Positions 25,933-32,602 of a stretch of DNA of 32,602 nt are shown in pieces. The notes under the pieces were generated by a model. That model was not told where the DNA came from and ran no database searches. It saw nothing but the letters and a program-made list of their open reading frames with translations. The stretch's first letter is position 1. Every line of letters begins with the position of its first letter. Both the position numbers and the translations under genes were made by a program. This DNA is from Gemmatimonadota bacterium (lineage in GTDB: Bacteria > Gemmatimonadota > Gemmatimonadetes > Gemmatimonadales > Gemmatimonadaceae), in NCBI GenBank assembly GCA_025362095.1, contig JANYIJ010000111.1:1-32602 (forward strand), given 5' to 3'.

Positions 25933-26515
25933 AGTCGAGCTCAAGAGCGTCGTTCCCGATCCAGAAGTCACGATCGCTGTGCTGTGCGCGGCTGGCGCGG
26001 CCGTCGCGCTGGAGGGACGCCTGAGCGACACGCGATACGACACCGCGGATCGCTCACTCGTCGCGCGCGACCACGTGCTGCGGCTGAGGGCGTTCGAGGG
26101 CGGCGCGGCCCGGCACGCGAGCATCGACTGGAAAGGCCCCACGACGCACTCTGACGGGTACAAAGTGCGTGAAGAAGTCAGCAGCACCGTCGGAGACGCG
26201 GCTGCTCTCGCGTCGATTCTGGAGAGCCTCGGCTACCTGGTGATTCGCGAAATCCACCGGAATATCTGGCAGGGCACGCATCTCGGGGCGACCGTGCGCA
26301 TCGAGCGGTATCCGCGAATGGACGCGCTGATCGAGGTCGAGGGCGAGCCCGCGGCGATCGAAGCCGCAATCGCGGCCACGGCGCTGCCGCGGGCGGGATT
26401 CACGACCGAGCGGCTGGCGGATTTCGTCGCGCGATTCGAGGCGCGCACAGGCCAACGCGCTGCGCTTTGCGATCGCGAGCTGCTGGGCGACTATCGCTAC
26501 GCCGCGAATGCCTGA
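25925..26515 (+). CDS. CYTH-domain phosphohydrolase/class IV cyclase-like
   Basis: A 196-residue CYTH tunnel-fold protein. The diagnostic ExExK motif is at E3-V-E5-L-K7. Further charged strands (VLRLRAFEG, IDWKGP, YKVREEV, TVRIERYP, ALIEVEGEP) supply the acidic and basic residues that bind triphosphate and metal inside the barrel. Characterised members are class IV adenylyl cyclase, thiamine triphosphatase and inorganic triphosphatases; sequence alone does not choose among them. It overlaps HAD by 8 nt and the next gene by 8 nt, so translation is coupled on both sides. Confidence 0.87.
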   Translation: MREVELKSVVPDPEVTIAVLCAAGAAVALEGRLSDTRYDTADRSLVARDHVLRLRAFEGGAARHASIDWKGPTTHSDGYKVREEVSSTVGDAAALASILESLGYLVIREIHRNIWQGTHLGATVRIERYPRMDALIEVEGEPAAIEAAIAATALPRAGFTTERLADFVARFEARTGQRAALCDRELLGDYRYAANA

Positions 26516-29174
26516 TCGCGACGCCATCGCGGCGCAGTTCGTGATGCCCGAGTTCACGCGCGCACTGCGCGGCCTCGCATCGGCGGGCGCGCTCGGTCGC
26601 GAGGAACACGCGAGCGTTTTCGGCCCGTTGCTCGCGGCGCGCCGGATGGCGGAGCAGGCCGGGAGCCTGCGCGCACGCGTCGCGGCGTTCGACGCCGCGC
26701 GGCTGAAGCGCGCGTGGATCGAGTCGGTCGAGTCGATCGCGGCGGCGCGCGTGCCGAAAGCCGGCGCCGACCGCCGCGCGATCACGGCACGACTGACGGA
26801 GCAGTCCGGTCAGATGCTCGCGGCGATCGCCGCGCTCGAAACGGCCGCGGAGCCCGTGCGGCTCGCGGGAGAAACGTCAGGACTCGATTCGTGGAACGCG
26901 TGGATCGCTTCGGTGCAAACACTGTTCGATTCCGCGGATCGTTTCTGGTTCGTTATCGAGCCCGAACTCAATCCGCGGCCGCAGCCGAAGAAAAAAAACG
27001 CTAGAGGAGCCGCGGCGCGCGCGATCGTCGTCGCGCTGCTGGGCGTCTCCGCGTTCGGCGCGACTGCGCGCGCCCAGCGCGTCACGGTACGCGTGCAGGG
27101 TGTCTCACCAGACTCGCTGCGCGCGCGCGGGTTCGATGTTGTGGGAGTGGATCGTGGCGCTCCGCTGGTCGTCGCCGATCCCGCCCAACTCGCGAAAATG
27201 GAGGCGCGCGGATGGCACGGGGCGCTCTTCCGCACCGCGAGTGCTCCCGCTGCGACGCGGATCGCGGCGCAGACGATCGTCGGCACGCAGGTGTATCGCG
27301 ACTACGACGATCCCGCGCGCGGCGTGCGCGCGTTCATTGATTCGATGGTGAAGAACAATCCGCGGGTCTCGGTCGACACGCTTGGATTTTCGTTTCAGGG
27401 ACGGCCGATGCTCGCCGTGAAGATCGGCGCGAAGGACGACAGCCCGCAGCGTCCCAACGTGCTGTACATGGCGGCGTATCATGCGCGCGAGTGGGCCGCG
27501 ACCGACATGACGCTGCGCCTCATCAAGTATCTCGCGGCGCCGCCGGGTTCGAACCCGCGCGTGGATTCACTCGTGCAGACGCGCGACATCTGGATCCTGC
27601 CCGTCGCCAATCCCGACGGCTACGAGTACACGTTCACGAACGACCGTCTCTGGCGAAAGACGCGGACTCCCCAGGCCGGCGGCGCGTTCGGCGTGGACAT
27701 GAATCGCAATCACAGGCAGAACTGGGGACTCGACGACGTCGGCTCGTCGTCCGATCCGACCTCCGAAATTTATCGGGGCACGGTGCCGGCGTCGGAGATC
27801 GAAACGCGCAACATCGAGGCGTTTCACGCCGCGCATCCGCCGGTGATCTCGATCAGCTACCACACCTACGCAGGGTTGCTCCTGTTTTCCCCGAGTTCGG
27901 TGTACGGACAGCTCTCATCGGATCTTCCGGTGTATCGCACGCTCGCCGGCACGAACCAGCGTTCCGCCGTGAAGGACAATCTCCCCGGCTCCGCGCGCTC
28001 GTACTATTCACCCAACACGTCGTGGACGCTGTACACGACGAACGGCGAGTACAACGACTGGGCGTCCGCGAAGTACGCCGCGCTCTCATTCACGCCAGAG
28101 ATCTCGAGCGGATATCAAAACAGCAGCTACTACGGCTTCGAGTTTCCGGACAACGAATCGCAGCTGCAGCAGCTCTTCACCGACAACCTCCCGTTCGCGA
28201 TCGACGCGCTGGAGAGCGCGCGCGATCCGTTCGCGTACGTGAGCCCCACGACGTTCTATCACACGGACCGCGTCGTGCTCGAGAGCGTCTCGCCCACGAT
28301 CCAGGCGACCGTACCTGCGGCGATGGCCTCCGGCGCGTCGATCTCAGCGCCGAATCCGCTCTCCTTTCGCGTCGACTCGATCGCCGCCGGCAAGTACACG
28401 CGGCGCATCATCGCGGCGCCCGCCTCGCGTCCGACAACGCTGAGCATCGGCGCGGGCGGCCAGACCGCCAGCTTCAGCGTGCTCGGCATCAACGGCGCGG
28501 AGAACGCCGAAACAGGCTGGACCGCCAACCAGTTCCGGCGCGATTCATTGTTCGCGATGGCGGGGAAGTATTCGTGGTACACACCCTCGGGCGGAGATTT
28601 GAAATCGCCCGTGATCCACGTGCCAGCCGACGCAGACACCGTCTCTCTCGTGTTCTGGACGCGCTACGCAGGCAGCGGATTTACCGAACTCCCGTATGGA
28701 GACGTGAATCTTTCAACCGATGGCGGCTCGAGCTTTCAGCGCGTGATGCGACTCGAAGGCTATGCGCCGGTGTTCTATCCCGAGCAAGTCACGATCGGCG
28801 GCGTGAAGGGAAAACAGCTCGTGTTCGCCTTCGTGTCGAATGGCTTTCCGTGGAGCCTCGACGAAATCGCCGTCGTCGCGCATGGAGCCGTCACCAACTC
28901 GACCACGACGTTCGTGGGCACGCTCATCCCTTCGGAAAATCCTGTCCACCACGCGGTCGTCTATTTCCCCTGGCCGTTCACCAACGCGACGGGCGACATT
29001 CAGGCGTACGATTTCAGCGGCCGCCTCATCTGGAAATCGAACGTCACCGCTCCGGGCAACGTGGCATGGGATCTCAACGCGGGGCGCGTGGCCAATGGCG
29101 TGTACGTGGTGATCGCGCGCAGCGGAAGCAAGATGCTGCGGCTGAAACTGTTCGTGGCGAGAAACGGGCCATGA
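26508..29174 (+). CDS. fused frame: unknown cytosolic domain + M14 zinc carboxypeptidase with T9SS-like C-terminal domain
   Basis: A single 888-residue frame. Residues 1-163 are an Ala/Arg-rich, mostly helical domain that was not recognised. A lysine run encoded by eight adenines (26991-26998) follows, then a signal-peptide-like stretch (about 166-189, ending TARAQ) in an internal position. The M14 carboxypeptidase domain has zinc ligands H325 and E328 (HARE) and H452 (SYHTY), substrate-binding R400 (DMNRNH) and catalytic E531 (FTPEI). A beta-rich domain and a C-terminal segment (PSENPV, then IQAYDFSGRLIW and GVYVVIARSG) resemble type IX secretion sorting or FlgD-Ig domains. A cytosolic domain before a signal peptide is odd; one extra A would end the first domain at TAG 27002. 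It overlaps acpS by 4 nt. Confidence 0.82.
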   Translation: MPDRDAIAAQFVMPEFTRALRGLASAGALGREEHASVFGPLLAARRMAEQAGSLRARVAAFDAARLKRAWIESVESIAAARVPKAGADRRAITARLTEQSGQMLAAIAALETAAEPVRLAGETSGLDSWNAWIASVQTLFDSADRFWFVIEPELNPRPQPKKKNARGAAARAIVVALLGVSAFGATARAQRVTVRVQGVSPDSLRARGFDVVGVDRGAPLVVADPAQLAKMEARGWHGALFRTASAPAATRIAAQTIVGTQVYRDYDDPARGVRAFIDSMVKNNPRVSVDTLGFSFQGRPMLAVKIGAKDDSPQRPNVLYMAAYHAREWAATDMTLRLIKYLAAPPGSNPRVDSLVQTRDIWILPVANPDGYEYTFTNDRLWRKTRTPQAGGAFGVDMNRNHRQNWGLDDVGSSSDPTSEIYRGTVPASEIETRNIEAFHAAHPPVISISYHTYAGLLLFSPSSVYGQLSSDLPVYRTLAGTNQRSAVKDNLPGSARSYYSPNTSWTLYTTNGEYNDWASAKYAALSFTPEISSGYQNSSYYGFEFPDNESQLQQLFTDNLPFAIDALESARDPFAYVSPTTFYHTDRVVLESVSPTIQATVPAAMASGASISAPNPLSFRVDSIAAGKYTRRIIAAPASRPTTLSIGAGGQTASFSVLGINGAENAETGWTANQFRRDSLFAMAGKYSWYTPSGGDLKSPVIHVPADADTVSLVFWTRYAGSGFTELPYGDVNLSTDGGSSFQRVMRLEGYAPVFYPEQVTIGGVKGKQLVFAFVSNGFPWSLDEIAVVAHGAVTNSTTTFVGTLIPSENPVHHAVVYFPWPFTNATGDIQAYDFSGRLIWKSNVTAPGNVAWDLNAGRVANGVYVVIARSGSKMLRLKLFVARNGP

Positions 29175-29554
29175 TTGCGGGCATGGGGATCGATCTCGTC
29201 GACATCGCTCGCGTCGAGCGCATGCTCGACGACAAAGGCCAGCGCGTGCTCGACCGTCTCTTCACGCCCGACGAAGTCGCCTACGCGATGGCGCGCGCAC
29301 GGCCCGCCATGCATCTCGCTGCGCGGCTCGCCGCGAAAGAGGCCGCGTTCAAGGCGCTCGCGGGATCCGACGACGCGCGCCTCATTGGATGGCGCGAGGT
29401 CGAGGTCATCGCCCGCGACGGGCACTCGCCGACGCTCCTGCTCACTGGCCGCGCCGACATCCGCGCCCGCGAACTTGGCATAGAGCACCTCTGGCTCTCG
29501 CTCACCCACACAGACTCGACCGCGGCCGCAACGGTTATTCTGGAACGGGCATAG
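29171..29554 (+). CDS. acpS: holo-[acyl-carrier-protein] synthase
   Basis: A 127-residue AcpS that transfers 4'-phosphopantetheine from coenzyme A to apo-ACP for fatty-acid synthesis. The N-terminal signature GIDLVDIARVER carries the metal-binding D8, and AAKEAAFKAL carries E57; LSLTHTD near residue 110 is the conserved C-terminal strand. The length is normal. The ATG at 29171 overlaps the peptidase stop (ATGA) and gives the usual MIxGxGID start; a long in-frame extension through the peptidase gene was rejected. Last gene of the EamA-acpS run. Confidence 0.94.
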   Translation: MIAGMGIDLVDIARVERMLDDKGQRVLDRLFTPDEVAYAMARARPAMHLAARLAAKEAAFKALAGSDDARLIGWREVEVIARDGHSPTLLLTGRADIRARELGIEHLWLSLTHTDSTAAATVILERA

Positions 29555-29578
29555 TGGCGCGAAAACGGCTATCCCGAG

Positions 29579-29586
29579 TATTTTTG
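29579..29586 (+). promoter_or_regulatory. possible promoter box of the cytochrome c-FTR1 gene
   Basis: TATTTTTG is a full match to the FCB-type -7 consensus TAnnTTTG and lies 6 nt before the ATG, with no Shine-Dalgarno between. It suggests a leaderless or near-leaderless mRNA. No convincing -33 TTG element was found upstream. Confidence 0.38.
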
Positions 29587-29592
29587 TAGACT

Positions 29593-31728
29593 ATGCTTTT
29601 TCGACCGTCTATTTGCGGCCTTTTCTTTGCGGCCTCACTAGTCTCGCCGAGCGCGGCAGGCGCGCAGGAACCTCCTGCCAAGCGACTGTCCGCGATCGTC
29701 GGCGTCGCCGTCGAAGAGTATTCCAAAGGCGTCGACGCGAACGGGAAAATCATCGCGTCTTCTGAACTCGACGAAGTCACCGATTTTCTCAAGGACGCGG
29801 AGGAAATTGCAAAGCGGCTGACGACTCCGAACGCGGCAGCCGTACGGATGGTGCTCGACTCGCTGATGGCCGCCGCACAGCGCCGCGTCACGCCGGCCGA
29901 GCTGGGCCGGATCCACGGAAAGTTCGTCGTCGCGCTCGGCGTTGCGGGCGCGCTCGACCTCCCGACGCGCGCGGTGGATCTCGCGCGGGGAAAAAGAATA
30001 TTTGAGATGAACTGTGCGCAGTGTCACGGACCGCACGGCGCCGGCGACGGACCGCAAGCGCGCGACATCAGGCCGCCGCCGTCTGCGATCGGCGCGTCGA
30101 GCACGATGAACGGCGTCTCGCCCGCGCTCATCTATCGCGTCGTATCCGTTGGTGTCGCGGGAACACTGATGCCGCCATGGGCGAGCGTTCTCACGCCTGA
30201 TGATCGCTGGGCCGTCGCGACGTACGTGAACACCATGCGAGCGACGGACGCGGAGCGGGCGGCCGGCGCGAAGGTGATTGCGGCGCACTGTGCGGCGTGC
30301 GCGAGCGTGAATCCGCCTTCCATCATGCGGTTCGCGTGGCAGGCGGAGCACAGCGATTCGCAGCTGGTGGCGGCCATCATCGCCGCCGATACCGTCACGG
30401 GCTTCAGCGCCGGCGCAAAGCTTTCCACCGACGAGGCGAAGCAGGCCGTCGCGGCGATGCGCGCCGCGCCCATGGTCGCCTCGCGCACGCAGGTGGTTGC
30501 GGATGCGGCATTTTCTCCGAGCGATGCTGCGCGCCATGTGGTGCGGCTGGCGGACAGCGCGCTCGCCGCCGCGCGCGCCTCGCGTCCCGCCGATGCGACC
30601 GACCTCGCGTTCGATGCCTACATCGCGTTCGAACCGCTCGAGGGTCCGGCGCGCATGCGCAATCCTGGTCTCGTCGCCGACATGGAGCGGCACTTTGCCG
30701 ATTTCAAAGGTGCGCTGAAGGCCGGAGATCTCGGTGCCGCTGAATCCGTGCGCGCGAAAATCGCCGGGGGCATGCCAGCGATTCTCGAACTGTCGACGCC
30801 AACCTCCACCAGGTGGGGCGTGTTCTTCGAATCGTTCGTGATCATCGTGCGTGAAGGGTTCGAGGCGATTCTCGTGCTCGGCGCGATCGTCGCGTTCCTC
30901 ATGAAGACCGGAAATCGTGCCCGGCTGCGGGACATCTGGCTCGGCGCCGGCGTGGGAATCGTGGCGAGCGCGGTGCTGGCCGTGGCGCTGAGCACCGTGC
31001 TGAAGCACGTGCCCGCGAGTCAGGACACGATAGAAGGCGTGACGATGCTCATTGCCGTCGTCGTGCTGTTCTCAGTGAGTTACTGGCTGCTTTCAAAGGT
31101 CGAAGCGGCGAAGTGGCAGCAGTTCATTCGCGACAAGGTGAACGCGGCGCTCTCGCACGGGGGCATGTTCGCGCTCGCATTCGTCGCATTTCTCGCGGTG
31201 TTCCGTGAAGGCGCTGAGACGGCGCTGTTTTATCAGGCGCTCTTCACTCGCGGCGGCGATATCGTCATGCCCGTTTCGCTCGGCCTGCTCTCGGGCAGCG
31301 CGACGCTTGCCCTGATATTCACTCTCTTCTGGGTGTTCGGCCTGCGCATTCCGCTGCGGCCGTTCTTCGCGGTGACGAGCGCGTTGCTCTACTACATGGC
31401 GCTCGTGTTCGCGGGCACCGGCATCAAGGAGCTGCAGGAGGCGGACATTCTGCCGCGCACGATGCTGCCGGGATTCCCGCACGTCGAGCTGATCGGACTC
31501 TATCCGACCGTCGAAACGCTTTGCGCGCAGGGCGTGCTGATCGTGCTGCTGCTGTTCGCGCTCTGGAGCCATTTCAAGCCGCTCACCGAAGCGGTCGCGG
31601 ACGCGGATGAAGTTGTGCCGCCGGAAGTCGCAGCGCGACTCGCCGAACTTTCCGCTACGGCGCAGCGGCTGCAGGACCGGGTGTCGACGCTCGAGAAAGA
31701 GATCGAGAGCGAAACGAAGCCGCGATGA
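29593..31728 (+). CDS. cytochrome c-FTR1 iron permease fusion
   Basis: A 711-residue protein. A signal peptide (1-24, ending AGAQ) is followed by a helical region to about 115. A cytochrome c domain has heme site CAQCH (C141, C144, H145) and probable axial methionine M193 (LMPPW). A second CAAC at 233-236 lacks the heme histidine (alanine at 237). A helical linker follows, then the FTR1/EfeU-type permease from about 410 with seven or so membrane helices. Its two iron-binding motifs are REGFE (R420-E424) and REGAE (R538-E542). FTR1 takes up iron coupled to oxidation of Fe(II), so a fused cytochrome could accept the electron. A short coiled coil ends the protein. The last 74 nt overlap lgt on the other strand. 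Confidence 0.92.
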   Translation: MLFRPSICGLFFAASLVSPSAAGAQEPPAKRLSAIVGVAVEEYSKGVDANGKIIASSELDEVTDFLKDAEEIAKRLTTPNAAAVRMVLDSLMAAAQRRVTPAELGRIHGKFVVALGVAGALDLPTRAVDLARGKRIFEMNCAQCHGPHGAGDGPQARDIRPPPSAIGASSTMNGVSPALIYRVVSVGVAGTLMPPWASVLTPDDRWAVATYVNTMRATDAERAAGAKVIAAHCAACASVNPPSIMRFAWQAEHSDSQLVAAIIAADTVTGFSAGAKLSTDEAKQAVAAMRAAPMVASRTQVVADAAFSPSDAARHVVRLADSALAAARASRPADATDLAFDAYIAFEPLEGPARMRNPGLVADMERHFADFKGALKAGDLGAAESVRAKIAGGMPAILELSTPTSTRWGVFFESFVIIVREGFEAILVLGAIVAFLMKTGNRARLRDIWLGAGVGIVASAVLAVALSTVLKHVPASQDTIEGVTMLIAVVVLFSVSYWLLSKVEAAKWQQFIRDKVNAALSHGGMFALAFVAFLAVFREGAETALFYQALFTRGGDIVMPVSLGLLSGSATLALIFTLFWVFGLRIPLRPFFAVTSALLYYMALVFAGTGIKELQEADILPRTMLPGFPHVELIGLYPTVETLCAQGVLIVLLLFALWSHFKPLTEAVADADEVVPPEVAARLAELSATAQRLQDRVSTLEKEIESETKPR

Positions 31729-32500
31729 TCGCGCCGGCCGCGATGAACACGATCGCGACCACCTGTGCGAGCGTCAGGGCGCCGAACAAACGATCGTCCT
31801 TCGCGCGGTAGAACTCGACAGTGAACCGCTCCGCGCCCGCGAGCATGCAGTACACGCCGAACAGCCATCCCTCTGCGTGCGCGTGTTTGCGAAGCCGCCA
31901 GAGCACTCCGAACATCAACAGCGCGAGCGCGACCTCAACCAGCTGAGTGGGGTACACGCCGAGCACCTCAAGCGGCGGCCGGTTCTCCAGCGACTTCAGG
32001 CCGAACAGCTCGGCCATGTTGTGAACCGTCGACGGCGGTGCTCCTTCGGGAAACGCAACGGCAAATCGGTTCGTCCACGGCCGGCCGTAATCGTCGCCCA
32101 CCGCCCAGCAGCCAGTGCGGCCAACGGCATACGCGGCGGCGAGTCCGATCCCGCCGACATCGGCGATTCGCCAGAACGAAATCTTTTTCCAGCGCATGAC
32201 GGCGAAGGTGCTCGCAATGCCGCCGAGCAGGCCGCCCCAAAAAACGAATCCGCCGCGATGGAAAATGTTGTCGCCCGTCAGCAGCACGTACCAGAGCTTG
32301 GCGCCGAGCAGTCCGCCGATCACCGCCGCAACCGTGATGTCGCTCATCGTGCCGGCCGCTGCGTCGTGACCGCGCCGGTCGAGCTCCGCCGTCATCACGA
32401 GCTGCGCGATGATGAACGCGAGCAGCATCGCCACTCCGAAGCCGGTGATTTCCACCGGGCCAAACCGGTAGATAAGGGGATGCTGTACTACGAATGGCAT
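31655..32500 (-). CDS. lgt: prolipoprotein diacylglyceryl transferase
   Basis: A 281-residue inner-membrane enzyme that transfers diacylglycerol from phosphatidylglycerol to the lipobox cysteine of prolipoproteins, such as the small one at the left edge. About seven membrane helices are predicted. The Lgt signature is GRTGCWAVGDDYGRPW with the essential arginine, and the C-terminal AERFTVEFYR matches the family. The position of E. coli H103 is a tryptophan (FVFWGGLLGG), a variation that also appears as Tyr in other Lgt lineages. The Ala/Pro/Ser-rich tail overlaps the 3' end of the FTR1 gene by 74 nt. The ATG overlaps a short open frame at the window edge. Confidence 0.93.
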   Translation of the reverse strand: MPFVVQHPLIYRFGPVEITGFGVAMLLAFIIAQLVMTAELDRRGHDAAAGTMSDITVAAVIGGLLGAKLWYVLLTGDNIFHRGGFVFWGGLLGGIASTFAVMRWKKISFWRIADVGGIGLAAAYAVGRTGCWAVGDDYGRPWTNRFAVAFPEGAPPSTVHNMAELFGLKSLENRPPLEVLGVYPTQLVEVALALLMFGVLWRLRKHAHAEGWLFGVYCMLAGAERFTVEFYRAKDDRLFGALTLAQVVAIVFIAAGAIIAASFRSRSLSRASTPGPAAAAP

Positions 32501-32602
32501 TCGAGCGGCATCGACGAGAAGGCGTTGAGCGAAAACGCAGAGCGCGCACCGCGCGCGAGATGGAAGAGCGCGGCGCGCGCGATCATGGCTGCGTTATCTG
32601 TG
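32488..32602 (-). CDS. possible 3' end of an upstream gene or a 32-residue ORF
   Basis: The minus-strand frame is open from the window edge to TAG at 32488-32490, overlapping the lgt start by 13 nt. If it starts at ATG 32586 it encodes 32 Ala/Ser/Arg-rich residues; if open beyond the window it would be the tail of a longer gene. No motif is visible. The alternative is that the preceding gene ends at TGA 32583-32585 in another frame. Weakly supported. Confidence 0.2.
   Translation of the reverse strand, partial: TDNAAMIARAALFHLARGARSAFSLNAFSSMPLECHS

Noticed and set aside
27491-29170. Long in-frame N-terminal extension of AcpS
   Set aside because: Runs inside the M14 gene with Arg-rich non-native sequence; AcpS has its normal start at 29171 with an ATGA overlap.

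Overview
High-G+C chromosomal DNA from a diderm (outer-membrane) bacterium, densely packed with housekeeping and envelope genes. The best guess is a member of the Gemmatimonadota or a relative in the FCB group. The reasons are a short primary-type sigma factor without region 1.1, a TamA/TamB pair, Lgt plus a lipoprotein, and a peptidase that ends in a type IX secretion-like C-terminal domain. This assignment is inference; no rRNA, tRNA, CRISPR array, insertion sequence or phage gene was seen.

Layout. (a) 1-360: a tiny Thr/Lys-rich lipoprotein gene and a strong terminator. (b) 361-5736, minus strand: a coupled operon glcD-glcE-glcF-HAD-ygfZ, which oxidises glycolate and includes an Fe-S maintenance protein. 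A U-tract-less hairpin separates it from a sigma-70 family gene (5852-6745). (c) 6954-10171, minus strand: dinB-like, Ser/Thr kinase, PduO-type cobalamin adenosyltransferase and aroB, mostly overlapping; aroB appears to start at CTG. (d) 10227-23735, plus strand: seven abutting or overlapping genes, namely ferredoxin-NADP reductase, TamA, TamB, a soluble GAF/PAS histidine kinase (apparent CTG start), an NtrC-like regulator that has lost the GAFTGA loop, an eight-cysteine mini-protein and a P1 (DmpA/S58) peptidase. A 23-bp-arm palindrome follows. (e) 23870-24292, minus strand: a DUF6941-like protein, divergent from (f) 24329-29554, plus strand: EamA permease, HAD phosphatase, CYTH protein, a fused 'unknown + M14 carboxypeptidase' frame, and acpS. 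(g) 29593-31728: a cytochrome c-FTR1 iron permease fusion whose 3' end overlaps the convergent lgt gene (31655-32500).

How the genes work together. Block (b) would turn glycolate into glyoxylate. Block (d) is the most unusual: outer-membrane/periplasm bridging machinery (TamA-TamB) is translationally linked to a two-component system and to a flavin reductase, which suggests redox- or envelope-responsive control of envelope assembly. Several genes at the head of transcription units lack a Shine-Dalgarno sequence and carry a TAnnTTT-like box 3-6 nt before the start codon, which may indicate leaderless mRNAs. Start codons were re-chosen for many genes because overlaps (ATGA, GTGA, CTGA, TGATG) or domain completeness demanded it.
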